Assembly: GCA_900467185.1 (NCBI GenBank)
Contig: UBPA01000003.1
Location: 620,001 to 684,000 of the forward strand
Direction of reading: 5' to 3'
Length of the DNA: 64,000 nucleotides
Origin: Hyphomicrobiales bacterium
GTDB taxonomy: Bacteria; Pseudomonadota; Alphaproteobacteria; Rhizobiales; Rhizobiaceae
Below, one piece after another: positions 8,179 through 17,921 of this stretch (its first letter is position 1; the number at the start of each line of letters is the position of its first letter). Below the pieces are notes generated by a model. That model was given only the letters and a program-made list of their open reading frames with translations, did no database searches and was not told where the DNA came from. Both the position numbers and the translations under genes were made by a program.

Positions 8179-9977
8179 TGGACAAGAACCGCAACTATTT
8201 CATCGCGATCGGCCTGTCGGTGCTGATCCTCATCGCCTGGCAGTTTCTCTACATCAATCCGAAGATGGAGCGCGAGCGCATCGCGCAGGAAGCCGTTCAG
8301 GCCCAGCAGACCCAGACGCCGGCCGATGCGACCGGCGCCGCCATCCCTGGCGCCGTTCCCGGTGCTGCGACGACCGCCGTTCCCGGCGCCGTGCCGCAGG
8401 GCGCCTCGCGCGACGAGGCCATCGCCCGCTCCGCCCGCGTCGTCATCGATACGCAGGCCCTTTCCGGCTCGATCAATCTCACCGGCGCCCGTCTCGATGA
8501 CCTGAAGCTGCGCGAGTATCACGAGACGGTCGACGACAAGAGCCCGATCATCACGCTTTTCAGCCCGGCCGAAACGCCGGAAGGCTACTTCACGGAAATC
8601 GGCTATGTCGGCGATGCCTCGACCGGTGCGGTTCCCGGCCCGTCCACCGTATGGACGGCGCCCGAAGGCGCGAAGCTGACGACGGCGACACCCGTCACCC
8701 TGACTTTCACCAACGAGAAGGGCGTGGTCTTCACGCGCGTCATCTCGATCGACGAGCATTTCATGTTCAAGATCGACGACACGATCCAGAACACGACCGG
8801 CGCACCGATCGCCCTGTCCACCTATGGCCGCGTGACCCGCTTTAACAAGCCGGCAACACCCAGCGTCTACGTTCTGCATGAAGGCTTCATCGGCGTTATC
8901 GGCGAGCACGGCCTCGAAGAGGTCAGCTACAGCAAGGTCGAGGACAATGCGCCCGCGCAGCCCGGCAAGACGACCGGCGGCTGGCTCGGCATCACCGACA
9001 AGTACTGGGCGGCGACCATCGTTCCACCGCAGGCGACGCCCTACGAGACGCGCTTTGCGCATTTCACGGATGGTCGCCCGCGCTACCAGGCCGACTACAA
9101 GCAGGATGCCATCACCGTGGCACCAGGCCAGACGACGACGCTCAACAACCTCGTCTTTGCCGGCGCCAAGCAGGTGCCGCTCGTCGATGGTTATGAGGCG
9201 AGCTACAATATTCCGAAGTTCGACCTTCTGATCGACTGGGGCTGGTTCTATTTCATCACCAAGCCGATGTTCAAGCTGATGGACTTCTTCTTCCGCTTCT
9301 TCGGCAATTTCGGCGTTGCCATTCTTCTGACCACCATCGTCGTCAAGGCGCTCTTCTTCCCGCTTGCCAGCAAGCAGTACGCCTCCATGGCGAACATGAA
9401 GAAAATCCAGCCGAAGATGGAGGAGATGAAGAAGAAGTTCGGCGACGACCGGATGGGCATGCAGCAGGCCATGATGGCGCTGTACAAGGAAGAGAAGATC
9501 AACCCGATCGCGGGTTGCTGGCCGATCCTCCTGCAGATCCCGGTGTTCTTCGCGCTTTACAAGGTCATCTACGTCACGATCGAAATGCGGCATGCGCCGT
9601 TCTTCGGTTGGATCCAGGATCTGTCCGCGCCGGACCCGACCTCGCTGTTCAACCTGTTCGGCCTCCTGCCCTACAGCGTTCCGCATGCGCTGATGATCGG
9701 CGTCTGGCCGTTGATCATGGGCGTCACCATGTTCCTGCAGATGCGCATGAACCCGACGCCGCCCGATCCGACGCAGGCCATGCTCTTCACCTGGATGCCG
9801 GTGGTGTTCACCTTCATGCTGTCGAGCTTCCCGGCCGGTCTGGTGATCTACTGGGCCTGGAACAACACGCTTTCGGTCATCCAGCAGGCGTTCATCATGA
9901 AGCGCCACGGCGTCAAGATCGAGCTGTTCGACAACATCAAGAGCCTGTTCTCGCGAAAACCGAAGCCCGCGGAATAG
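8175..9977 (+). CDS. yidC: Membrane protein insertase YidC
   Basis: A 600-residue inner-membrane insertase that works with or without SecYEG. The N-terminal anchor is at about residues 8-25, then comes a proline/alanine-rich linker with repeated PGA units (about 55-78), then the large periplasmic P1 domain. The conserved C-terminal helical core begins near residue 355 ([11 protein letters not shown]) and contains [19 protein letters not shown]. The tail is basic, as expected for ribosome contact. Two ATGs lie in tandem (8175 and 8178). The first overlaps the rnpA stop as ATGA. A strong terminator hairpin follows at 9993-10024. Confidence 0.97.
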   Translation: MMDKNRNYFIAIGLSVLILIAWQFLYINPKMERERIAQEAVQAQQTQTPADATGAAIPGAVPGAATTAVPGAVPQGASRDEAIARSARVVIDTQALSGSINLTGARLDDLKLREYHETVDDKSPIITLFSPAETPEGYFTEIGYVGDASTGAVPGPSTVWTAPEGAKLTTATPVTLTFTNEKGVVFTRVISIDEHFMFKIDDTIQNTTGAPIALSTYGRVTRFNKPATPSVYVLHEGFIGVIGEHGLEEVSYSKVEDNAPAQPGKTTGGWLGITDKYWAATIVPPQATPYETRFAHFTDGRPRYQADYKQDAITVAPGQTTTLNNLVFAGAKQVPLVDGYEASYNIPKFDLLIDWGWFYFITKPMFKLMDFFFRFFGNFGVAILLTTIVVKALFFPLASKQYASMANMKKIQPKMEEMKKKFGDDRMGMQQAMMALYKEEKINPIAGCWPILLQIPVFFALYKVIYVTIEMRHAPFFGWIQDLSAPDPTSLFNLFGLLPYSVPHALMIGVWPLIMGVTMFLQMRMNPTPPDPTQAMLFTWMPVVFTFMLSSFPAGLVIYWAWNNTLSVIQQAFIMKRHGVKIELFDNIKSLFSRKPKPAE

Positions 9978-9992
9978 CCACCGACCTTCCCG

Positions 9993-10024
9993 CCCCGGGC
10001 CGCAAGCCCGGGGTTTTCTTTTTC
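9993..10024 (+). terminator. Intrinsic terminator after yidC
   Basis: A perfect 8-bp stem CCCCGGGC/GCCCGGGG (9993-10000 and 10006-10013) with a CGCAA loop is followed by a T-rich run (TTTTCTTTTTC). It lies 20 bases before the engB start codon. It should therefore separate or attenuate engB relative to the rpmH-rnpA-yidC transcript. Confidence 0.85.
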
Positions 10025-10044
10025 AGCCCTCAAGGGATCTGCCG

Positions 10045-10698
10045 ATGACCGACACCGCCCTGAACGACGAAAAGCCGATGTTCGGCAATCCGTGGATCTT
10101 CATTCGCGGCGTTCCCTCCATGGAGTTCCTGCCGCCCGAGGGACCGACGGAAATCGCCTTCGCCGGACGCTCGAACGTCGGCAAGTCGTCGCTGATCAAT
10201 GCGCTCGTGGGGCAGAAGGGGCTGGCGCGTACGTCCAACACGCCCGGGCGTACGCAGGAGCTCAACTACTTCGTGCCGGACGGATATACCGGTGCGGCCG
10301 GCGACCTGCCGCCGATGGCGCTGATCGACATGCCCGGCTACGGCTATGCGCAGGCACCGAAGGCCCATGTTGATGCCTGGACGAAGCTGGTGTTCGACTA
10401 TCTGCGCGGCCGCGCCACGCTGAAGCGGGTCTATGTGCTGATCGACAGCCGCCACGGCATCAAGAAGAACGACGACGACGTGCTGTCGCTCCTCGACAAG
10501 GCTGCCGTGTCCTATCAGGTGGTGTTGACGAAGACGGACAAGATCAAGGCGGGCGCGGTGCCGCATCTGATGGCGGAGACGCTGGAAAAGATCCGCAAGC
10601 GTCCCGCGGCCTTCCCGGAAATCGTGGCGACATCGTCCGAAAAGGGCGAAGGCATCGAGGAACTGCGCGCGGCGATCCTCACCGCGATCCGGAACTGA
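10045..10698 (+). CDS. engB: Ribosome biogenesis GTP-binding protein EngB/YsxC (YihA)
   Basis: A small GTPase of 217 residues needed for large-subunit assembly and cell division. The G motifs are all present: G1 GRSNVGKSS (41-49), G2 TSNTPGRTQ (63-71), G3 DMPGYG (95-100), G4 TKTDK (near 164) and the SSEKG-type G5 near 196. It follows yidC, as in many rhizobia, but is separated from it by an intrinsic terminator whose tract ends about 20 bases before the ATG. Convergent with msrB, with a GC-rich hairpin (10718-10738) between them. Confidence 0.96.
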   Translation: MTDTALNDEKPMFGNPWIFIRGVPSMEFLPPEGPTEIAFAGRSNVGKSSLINALVGQKGLARTSNTPGRTQELNYFVPDGYTGAAGDLPPMALIDMPGYGYAQAPKAHVDAWTKLVFDYLRGRATLKRVYVLIDSRHGIKKNDDDVLSLLDKAAVSYQVVLTKTDKIKAGAVPHLMAETLEKIRKRPAAFPEIVATSSEKGEGIEELRAAILTAIRN

Positions 10699-10717
10699 GA
10701 TCTCTCCGGAGACATCC

Positions 10718-10738
10718 GGCGCGGCCGCTGGCCGCGCC
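10718..10738. terminator. GC-rich hairpin between convergent engB and msrB
   Basis: Arms GGCGCGGCC and GGCCGCGCC (9 bp, 10718-10726 and 10730-10738) form a compact stem. There is no U-tract on either side, so termination efficiency is uncertain. Confidence 0.45.
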
Positions 10739-10758
10739 TCAAGTCGTGCCGCGCGGTA

Positions 10759-11253
10759 TCAGGCGGGGGCCGCGCCCGGCACAAAGGTCATCGACAGGCC
10801 GTTGATGCAGTGACGCTGGCCGGTCGGCTTCGGGCCGTCGTCGAAGATGTGCCCGAGATGGCCGCCGCAGCGGCTGCAGTGACATTCGGTCCGCACCATC
10901 AGGAACGAGGTGTCTGTGCGCGTTGCCACGGCACCGGGCAACGCCTGCCAGAAGCTTGGCCAGCCGGTGCCGCTGTCGAATTTCGTTTCCGAGGAATAGA
11001 CCGGGAGGGCGCAGCCGGCGCACTGGAAGGTGCCCTTGCGCTTCTCCTCGTTGAGCGCGCTCGTGAAGGGGCGCTCCGTGTCTTCGTGCCGCAGGATGCG
11101 ATACGCCTCGTCACCGAGCATCGCCTTCCATTCGGCATCTGTCTTCGTCACTGCGAATGTTTCGGCAGCGGCGAAGGGGGCGATCTGGTTCTTCAAAGCA
11201 AAAGCGGCAAGACCGGCCGTGCCGGTCAGGAGAAAGAAGCGGCGGCTGAGCAT
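10759..11253 (-). CDS. msrB: Peptide-methionine (R)-S-oxide reductase MsrB, exported (Tat-type signal)
   Basis: A 164-residue reductase of methionine-R-sulfoxide. The zinc-binding cysteine pairs are CAGC (78-81) and CSRC (126-129), followed by GGHLGHIF. The catalytic Cys149 lies in RHCINGLSM, and the substrate motif GTGWPSFW is present. The N-terminus MLSRRFFLLTGTAGLAAFAL looks like a twin-arginine signal peptide (S-R-R-x-F-L) with an A-A-A cleavage-like site near 28-30. This suggests periplasmic repair of oxidised methionines rather than the cytosolic role of most MsrB proteins. It is convergent with engB. Confidence 0.93.
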   Translation of the reverse strand: MLSRRFFLLTGTAGLAAFALKNQIAPFAAAETFAVTKTDAEWKAMLGDEAYRILRHEDTERPFTSALNEEKRKGTFQCAGCALPVYSSETKFDSGTGWPSFWQALPGAVATRTDTSFLMVRTECHCSRCGGHLGHIFDDGPKPTGQRHCINGLSMTFVPGAAPA

Positions 11254-11372
11254 GGGACCTCCTTGCGGGCGATAGCAAGCCCGCGCCGGTGTTCTACGCC
11301 TGTCCGGTCCGTTCAGAAAGCAGCCTGCCGATCAAACCCGCGTGAGCATCACCGACCCTCGGATAGGCCAGC

Positions 11373-12113
11373 TCAGCGACCGGCGATGCCGCTGCTGAGG
11401 ATCTTGCCGGTCGGGGCGCCCGTCGGCGAACCGCCTGCAGGCTCGAGGCTGACCGAGATCGGCGCACCGTCGCGCAGGCGGGTACGCACCGCCTTGGGCA
11501 CAACGATCTCGCCATGGCTGTTCGCGTTGACGACGCCGAGCGACACGGGGGCTGCCCCCTCCGGCGTCAGCCAGACTTCGAGCGACTTCGCATCCGCCAC
11601 GCCCGGGGCGCTGGCCGCCGCCGCGACCGGGGCAAGCCGGAGACGGCCGCTCTCGCTCTCGTAGCGAGCCGTCAGCGCCAGATCGGAGCCGGCGAGATCG
11701 AGGCTCGTCGTCAGGCCACGCGTCGGCGCGGCTGCGAACAGGCCGGACTGGGAGAGGCCCGTTGCGAGAAGACCGATGGTCGCGACGCAGGCGACGCCGC
11801 GCCAGAAGGCGGCGGAGTTCCAGATGGCGACGTTGAAGACCGGCACGCGTTCGCGCTGGGGACGTGCCCGCGCCGCGATCGGCTCGGCGAAGGGCGAGGC
11901 ACGGCGCGGCGCGCGGCGGGTCGGCCGCGGCGTCTGATCGACGGTCAGCATGTTGCTGCGCCAGTGATCGACCATGGCTGCGAAGTTCCGGTCGAGCGTC
12001 ATGCGCGCCTCGACCTTCTGCCGGTCTTCCGGGGAGAGAACGCCGAGGACGTACTCTCCGGCAATGACCTGATCGAGGCGGGAATCGCCACTCTTCGCGT
12101 TTTCTGTCGTCAT
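11373..12113 (-). CDS. RskA-like transmembrane anti-sigma factor (no adjacent sigma gene)
   Basis: A protein of 246 residues from the chosen ATG. The N-terminal part has the AGEYVLGVLSPEDR pattern of anti-sigma domains (about residues 18-55), with no zinc-binding His/Cys motif. A basic linker leads to one membrane segment at about 103-127. The extracytoplasmic RskA-type domain ends in ISVSLEPAGGSPTGAPTGKIL, characteristic of the family. Such proteins bind an ECF sigma factor until a signal releases it, but no sigma gene is adjacent here. No strong ribosome-binding site is visible; in-frame alternatives are ATG at 12146 and GTG at 12197. I chose 12113 because family proteins begin shortly before the EYVLG motif. 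Confidence 0.8.
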   Translation of the reverse strand: MTTENAKSGDSRLDQVIAGEYVLGVLSPEDRQKVEARMTLDRNFAAMVDHWRSNMLTVDQTPRPTRRAPRRASPFAEPIAARARPQRERVPVFNVAIWNSAAFWRGVACVATIGLLATGLSQSGLFAAAPTRGLTTSLDLAGSDLALTARYESESGRLRLAPVAAAASAPGVADAKSLEVWLTPEGAAPVSLGVVNANSHGEIVVPKAVRTRLRDGAPISVSLEPAGGSPTGAPTGKILSSGIAGR

Positions 12114-12350
12114 GATGTCAATGTGCTCGCCTATAATCGCGGACATGCCAAGCGGATGATGGACGGGATCATACGCATGGTTTCGCACATTTTCCACGGC
12201 TTTTACGCCAAAGATCTTATGTTCGACCCCAGGCGGCGCGGCGCGCTGCCATTTCCGGCTGTCATCATGCCGTTATATTCCCTTCCGATCATTCCCCCGA
12301 GAAAAAACTTGCGCTAAACAGCATCCGCATCGATCCCGAAGGTTTCCGAC

Positions 12351-13238
12351 ATGTCCCCATCCGAAAGCGAAATTCAGGCCCGTCTTCTCGCGCAGGCCCT
12401 GCCCTACATGCAGCGTTACGAGAACAAGACGATCGTCGTGAAATATGGCGGGCATGCCATGGGCGATCCGGAACTCGGCAAGGCGTTCGCCGCCGATATC
12501 GCGCTTCTCAAGCAGTCCGGCGTCAACCCGATCGTCGTCCACGGCGGCGGCCCGCAGATCGGCGCCATGCTGACCAAGATGGGCATCGAATCGAAATTCG
12601 AGGGCGGCCTGCGCGTCACGGACCAGAAGACGGTCGAGATCGTCGAAATGGTTCTGGCCGGCTCGATCAACAAGGAGATCGTCGCGCTCATCAACCAGAC
12701 CGGCGAATGGGCGATCGGCCTGTGCGGCAAGGACGGCAACATGGTCTTTGCCGAAAAGGCCCGCAAGACCGTTATCGATCCCGACAGCAATATCGAGCGC
12801 GTGCTCGATCTCGGCTTCGTCGGCGAGGTGATCGAGGTGGATCGCACGCTTCTCGATCTTCTGGCGAAGTCGGAAATGATCCCCGTCATCGCCCCGGTCG
12901 CCCCGGGCCGCGACGGCGCGACCTACAACATCAATGCCGATACGTTCGCAGGCGCCATCGCCGGCGCGCTCAATGCCACGCGCCTCCTGTTCCTCACCGA
13001 CGTTCCCGGCGTGCTCGACAAGAACAAGGAACTCATCAAGGAACTCTCCGTCGCCGAAGCGCTGGCGCTGATCGCCGACGGTACGATTTCCGGCGGCATG
13101 ATCCCGAAGGTCGAAACCTGCATCGAGGCCATCAAGGCCGGCGTTCAGGGCGTCGTCATCCTCAACGGCAAGACGGCCCATTCGGTGCTGCTCGAGATCT
13201 TCACCGAGCATGGTGCGGGAACGCTGATCGTTCCGTAA
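12351..13238 (+). CDS. argB: Acetylglutamate kinase
   Basis: A 295-residue amino-acid kinase that phosphorylates N-acetylglutamate in arginine biosynthesis. The phosphate-binding glycines are visible in VKYGGHAM (residues 30-37) and [11 protein letters not shown] (about 63-73). The substrate region FEGGLRVTD and the C-terminal [10 protein letters not shown] also match. The protein is full length. It is divergent from the anti-sigma gene, with a 237-base intergenic region in which I see no clear promoter. It converges with the histidine phosphatase gene, leaving only 4 bases between them. Confidence 0.97.
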   Translation: MSPSESEIQARLLAQALPYMQRYENKTIVVKYGGHAMGDPELGKAFAADIALLKQSGVNPIVVHGGGPQIGAMLTKMGIESKFEGGLRVTDQKTVEIVEMVLAGSINKEIVALINQTGEWAIGLCGKDGNMVFAEKARKTVIDPDSNIERVLDLGFVGEVIEVDRTLLDLLAKSEMIPVIAPVAPGRDGATYNINADTFAGAIAGALNATRLLFLTDVPGVLDKNKELIKELSVAEALALIADGTISGGMIPKVETCIEAIKAGVQGVVILNGKTAHSVLLEIFTEHGAGTLIVP

Positions 13239-13242
13239 ACGG

Positions 13243-13875
13243 TCAGTCCGCACAGACCTCGAGGTGGGTGGTGTCGCCGAGCGACACGACCGCCCGGCTC
13301 TGCCACAGGTCGTCCTGCTCGAGATGGGTGATGCTGCCCGACGCCGCCCTGAAGGCGACCCAGCCGGCCGCATGGATCGGCATGCCGATCCACTTCGCCA
13401 CGACAAAGGTCAGGGCGAAGCCATGGGTCACGACGATCTGGCAGTCGCAGGGGCGGGCCATGATCGCATCCATCGCCCCGTAGATCCGGGTCGCCAGTTC
13501 CCGCCGGGTCTCGCCGCCGGTCAGGCTGTTGCGATAGTCGAGGCGGTCGTCGTCCGGAATCGATTCGTGCCGCAGGTCCAGCCATTCCTGCGGCCGCCCT
13601 TCGGCGGCACCGTAGCTCATTTCCCGCAAATCGCGATTGACGGTGATCCCCGTTCGGAAGAGATCGGCGATCGTATCGGCCGTCTCGGACGCGCGCAGCA
13701 GATCGGAGCTGACGATCTCGACCGGCCGGTTACCGATCCGCGCAAAGAGCGCCTGCGCGATGGCACCTGCCTGCGCCTGGCCCCGTTTCGTCAAGCCGGT
13801 ATCGAACCACCCGCCGACGCGCTTCTCGACATGGTGGGCGGATTCCGGGTGCGTGACGACGAAAATCGTTCTCAT
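13243..13875 (-). CDS. Histidine phosphatase superfamily protein with THP in place of RHG
   Basis: A protein of 210 residues with the phosphoglycerate-mutase-like fold. The N-terminal strand reads FVVTHPESAHH, so the nucleophile His is kept but the usual RHG(E/Q) motif is THP(E). The other family features are present: GWFDTGLTKRGQAQA, VSSDLLRASETAD and, late in the protein, VVTHGFALTF with the second catalytic His. The start at 13875 is supported by AAGGAAA about 8 bases upstream; the extension to 13899 is not. The substrate is unknown. It converges on argB. Confidence 0.82.
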   Translation of the reverse strand: MRTIFVVTHPESAHHVEKRVGGWFDTGLTKRGQAQAGAIAQALFARIGNRPVEIVSSDLLRASETADTIADLFRTGITVNRDLREMSYGAAEGRPQEWLDLRHESIPDDDRLDYRNSLTGGETRRELATRIYGAMDAIMARPCDCQIVVTHGFALTFVVAKWIGMPIHAAGWVAFRAASGSITHLEQDDLWQSRAVVSLGDTTHLEVCAD

Positions 13876-13979
13876 GGCTGTTTCCTTATCGCAGCACACT
13901 TATAGTTTGTCAGCTGCGTATCATTCTTCTCTGCCGCTCTTTTCTGGCGCCCGACTTCGCATTCCTGGAACAGGCCCTC

Positions 13980-14693
13980 ATGACCTCGATCGACCGACTG
14001 CCGACCATCGACGATTTCGCCCATGTCACCGAATGGGTGTTCGACATGGACAACACGCTCTACCCGCATCGCGTCGACCTGTTCTCGCAGATCGACCGCA
14101 ACATGACGGCCTTCGTGGCCGACCTGCTGCAGATGGAGCCGGCGGACGCCAAGCTGCTGCAGAAGCAGTATTACCGCGACCACGGCACGACGCTGAAGGG
14201 CCTGATGGTCCATCACGGTATCGACCCCAACGACTTCCTGCAGAAGGCGCATGCGATCGACTACAACGTCATTCCGCCGGATCCCGCGCTGGGCGACGCG
14301 ATCAAGGCGCTGCCGGGGCGCAAGTTCATCTTTACCAACGGCACGGTGGTGCATGCGCAGATGGCGGCGCGGGCGCTCGGGATTCTCGATCATTTCGACG
14401 ACATCTTCGATATCGTCGCGGCCGACTACGTGCCGAAGCCCGCGGGCGCGACCTATGACAAGTTCGCGAGCCTCAACCGCATCGACACCCGCCACGCCGC
14501 CATGTTCGAGGACCTGCCGCGCAACCTGACGGTGCCCAAGGCGCTCGGCATGAAGACGGTTCTCTTGGTACCACAGAATTTCGAGTACGAATTCGCGGAG
14601 GCCTGGGAGCAGAGCGAAGACGGAAACGCGGATATCGACTTCGTGACGGAAGACCTTGCCGCCTTCCTGCGACGGCTGGTGCCGTCGGCCTGA
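13980..14693 (+). CDS. Pyrimidine 5'-nucleotidase, HAD family
   Basis: A 237-residue HAD hydrolase. Motif I is WVFDMDNTLYPH (residues 18-29), with Asp nucleophile and acid/base Asp. Motif II is KFIFTNGT, and motifs III/IV include KPAGATYDKF and AAMFEDLPRNLTVPKAL. This arrangement matches the SDT1/YjjG-like pyrimidine 5'-nucleotidase group, which dephosphorylates UMP/CMP-type nucleotides. No signal peptide is seen. It is monocistronic, divergent from the histidine phosphatase. Confidence 0.88.
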   Translation: MTSIDRLPTIDDFAHVTEWVFDMDNTLYPHRVDLFSQIDRNMTAFVADLLQMEPADAKLLQKQYYRDHGTTLKGLMVHHGIDPNDFLQKAHAIDYNVIPPDPALGDAIKALPGRKFIFTNGTVVHAQMAARALGILDHFDDIFDIVAADYVPKPAGATYDKFASLNRIDTRHAAMFEDLPRNLTVPKALGMKTVLLVPQNFEYEFAEAWEQSEDGNADIDFVTEDLAAFLRRLVPSA

Positions 14694-14873
14694 GCCGCCC
14701 CTTCATTACCGAAGTTTAACTGGTGCCCGGCGACGTCTTCTCTATCCTTGTTCTCAGGGACGAACATGCTGCGGTCAGCCCTGCAAAAAAAGCGGCACCG
14801 CATCCCCCAAGCCAGCATGCAGCACCTCCTGTCTTTCGGGACGAAGGCGCATGCTTCTAGACAAGGACCACTC

Positions 14874-15392
14874 ATGACCAAGAAAACCCTCATCCTCGGC
14901 CTTTCCGCCGTCGCCATCGCTGCCTCGGCCCTGGCAACACCATCCTTCGCCGCCAAGCACGACGGCCCGACGCGCGAGCAGCGCGCCGCGTGGACGATCA
15001 AGCAGCTGGATACGGACAAGGACGGCAAGGTTTCGCGCAGCGAGGCCGAGGCCGCGGTATCGCGCGCCTTCGCGGCATTCGATGCCGACAAGAACGGACA
15101 GGTCACGCGCGACGAGGTGAAGGCCAAGCGCGAGGCCTTCAAAGCCGCACGTGCCGAGATGCGCAAGGCGGACAAGGGTCCGGCGCGTCAGGAAGCCCGC
15201 GCCAAGCTGGAGGAACTGCGCCCGGCCATGATCCCCGCGATGGGCCCGCGCATGTTCAAGCAGGCCGATGCCGACAAGAACGGCTCGCTCTCGCTGGCCG
15301 AAGTGACGGCAGCAGCCGGCGAGCGCTTCCAGAAGCGGGACACGAACGGCGACGGCTTCATCGACGCGGCCGATCTGACCCGGAAGATCTGA
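14874..15392 (+). CDS. Secreted EF-hand calcium-binding protein
   Basis: A 172-residue protein with an N-terminal signal peptide (MTKKTLILGLSAVAIAASAL, cleavage likely after the SFA of ATPSFA) and four EF-hand-like loops. The loops begin DTDKDGKVS, DADKNGQVT, DADKNGSLS and DTNGDGFID and occur as two pairs separated by a Lys/Arg/Glu-rich helix. Loops keep Asp at positions 1, 3 and 5 or an Asn substitute. The start at 14874 has AAGGA upstream; the longer frame from 14748 lacks coding character. The role is probably periplasmic calcium binding, not further definable. A terminator follows at 15422-15447. Confidence 0.85.
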   Translation: MTKKTLILGLSAVAIAASALATPSFAAKHDGPTREQRAAWTIKQLDTDKDGKVSRSEAEAAVSRAFAAFDADKNGQVTRDEVKAKREAFKAARAEMRKADKGPARQEARAKLEELRPAMIPAMGPRMFKQADADKNGSLSLAEVTAAAGERFQKRDTNGDGFIDAADLTRKI

Positions 15393-15421
15393 TCCCGGAT
15401 TGACGCCTGCACATCACATGG

Positions 15422-15447
15422 AAATGCCCCGGAGACGGGGCATTTTT
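15422..15447. terminator. Bidirectional intrinsic terminator
   Basis: A 10-bp stem AAATGCCCCG/CGGGGCATTT with a GAGA loop lies between the EF-hand gene and the convergent FMN-binding gene. T-runs occur on both strands, so it can serve both transcripts. Confidence 0.88.
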
Positions 15448-15476
15448 CGTTTCGACAGGGCTCTGCCTTCAGAGCG

Positions 15477-15893
15477 TCACAGGGTGACTTCGCCTTCGTC
15501 CTCGCCGTCCCAGTAGTGCGCGCGCTCGGCAACGACCTTGATCATCACAAGACCTTCGGTGTCGATGCCATCGGCAAACCACTTGTCGATATCGGCGGAC
15601 CAGTGTTCCCGGAAAGCGTCCTTGTCACGGATGAGGTCGGCCTTGCCTTCCACGGCCACAAGGAAAGCCTTGGTCCCTTGAAAGGCGAGAGCGACCTTGG
15701 GGTCGGCCTTGATGTCGTCCACCATGCGGGTGTCGTCGAGCGTGAAATAATAGGAACTGCCGTCGTAATCGACGTTGCGGTTGTTGCTCATCGGCCGGCC
15801 GGCAATCGCGCCGCCATCGGTGTGCGTCGAGAGCATGCAGATGTCGATCTCACGCATCTTCTCGGCGAGATCGGCAAGGCTCTTGTTGGTCAT
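15477..15893 (-). CDS. Pyridoxamine 5'-phosphate oxidase-like FMN-binding split-barrel protein
   Basis: A 138-residue protein of the general stress/PPOX type. The split-barrel core is visible as ICMLSTHTDGGAIAGRPMS, then YYFTLDDTRMVDDIKADPKVALAF, then AFLVAVEGKADLIRDK. It likely binds a flavin as a homodimer. It is not PdxH, because it is too short and lacks the PdxH C-terminal substrate region. It is monocistronic, transcribed toward the EF-hand gene. Confidence 0.85.
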   Translation of the reverse strand: MTNKSLADLAEKMREIDICMLSTHTDGGAIAGRPMSNNRNVDYDGSSYYFTLDDTRMVDDIKADPKVALAFQGTKAFLVAVEGKADLIRDKDAFREHWSADIDKWFADGIDTEGLVMIKVVAERAHYWDGEDEGEVTL

Positions 15894-15974
15894 CGTCTCG
15901 GTCTCCTCTTCGTGACCGAGGAGAACGCAGGCCGGACCAACTTGTTGCCTGCCGCTTTCGCGCGAGCGGACGTT

Positions 15975-16874
<900 letters not shown>

Positions 16875-17042
16875 GGGGCTCTCGTCTCCAACGCCAGCCG
16901 CGGCAACGGCCGGCGAATCTCATCACTTACGTTCCCGTGACATAGACCGTGCCTCCCGGTACGCTGCAACCGAAAAACGCTTCAAATCTCGGGCATCATG
17001 CTCTACAGCGTTGGAAATCAGCCCGGACTTTTAGGATTTGCG

Positions 17043-17900
17043 ATGACCTCCCACGATCTTGCCTTTCTCGCTTCCACGATCGAGACCGCCTTCGACAACC
17101 GCGATGCGGTGACGACGGGTACGAAAGGCGAGGTGCGCGACGCCGTGGAAACGGCGCTGAATCTTCTGGATAGCGGCAAGGTCCGGGTGGCCGAACGCGC
17201 GTCCGACGGCAACTGGACGGTCAACCAGTGGCTCAAGAAGGCCGTTCTCCTCTCCTTCCGGCTCAACCCGATGGAGATCGTCAAGGGCGGCCCGGGCGGC
17301 TCGACCTGGTGGGACAAGGTGCCCTCCAAGTTCGATGGCTGGGGCGCAAACGAATTCGAGAATGCCGGCTTCCGCGCCGTACCGAACTGCGTCGTCCGCC
17401 GCTCGGCCTATATCGCGCCGAACGCCATCCTGATGCCGTCCTTCGTCAACCTCGGCGCCTATGTCGGCGAGGGCACGATGGTCGATACCTGGGCCACTGT
17501 CGGCTCCTGTGCCCAGATCGGCGCGCATGTGCACCTGTCGGGCGGCGTCGGCATCGGCGGCGTGCTGGAGCCCATGCAGGCCGGCCCGACCATCATCGAG
17601 GACAATTGCTTCATCGGCGCGCGGTCGGAAGTCGTGGAAGGCTGCATCATCCGGGAAGGCTCCGTCCTCGGCATGGGCGTCTTCATCGGCAAGTCCACCC
17701 GCATCGTGGACCGCGCCACCGGCGAGATCACCTATGGTGAAGTCCCGCCCTACTCCGTCGTCGTCGCCGGTTCGCTGGCATCCGACAAGGTCATGGGCAA
17801 CGGACAGCCGGCACCAGCCCTCTACTGCGCCGTGATCGTCAAGCGTGTGGACGAGAAGACCCGGTCGAAGACCGGCATCAACGAACTGCTGCGCGACTAA
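17043..17900 (+). CDS. dapD: 2,3,4,5-tetrahydropyridine-2,6-dicarboxylate N-succinyltransferase
   Basis: A protein of 285 residues, the normal length for DapD. It succinylates tetrahydrodipicolinate in the succinylase branch of lysine/DAP synthesis. An alpha-helical N-terminal domain is followed by a left-handed beta helix with hexapeptide repeats from about residue 120 ([29 protein letters not shown]). The C-terminal ELLRD is preceded by the usual [12 protein letters not shown]. The start at 17043 is set by family length. It works with dapE found at 21741. Confidence 0.97.
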   Translation: MTSHDLAFLASTIETAFDNRDAVTTGTKGEVRDAVETALNLLDSGKVRVAERASDGNWTVNQWLKKAVLLSFRLNPMEIVKGGPGGSTWWDKVPSKFDGWGANEFENAGFRAVPNCVVRRSAYIAPNAILMPSFVNLGAYVGEGTMVDTWATVGSCAQIGAHVHLSGGVGIGGVLEPMQAGPTIIEDNCFIGARSEVVEGCIIREGSVLGMGVFIGKSTRIVDRATGEITYGEVPPYSVVVAGSLASDKVMGNGQPAPALYCAVIVKRVDEKTRSKTGINELLRD

Positions 17901-17921
17901 GGTCGCCGCCGACGACGCGCT

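Noticed and set aside
14748-14873. N-terminal extension of the EF-hand protein
   Set aside because: The extension would place the signal peptide at residue 43, and the ATG at 14874 has an AAGGA ribosome-binding site directly before a normal signal peptide.
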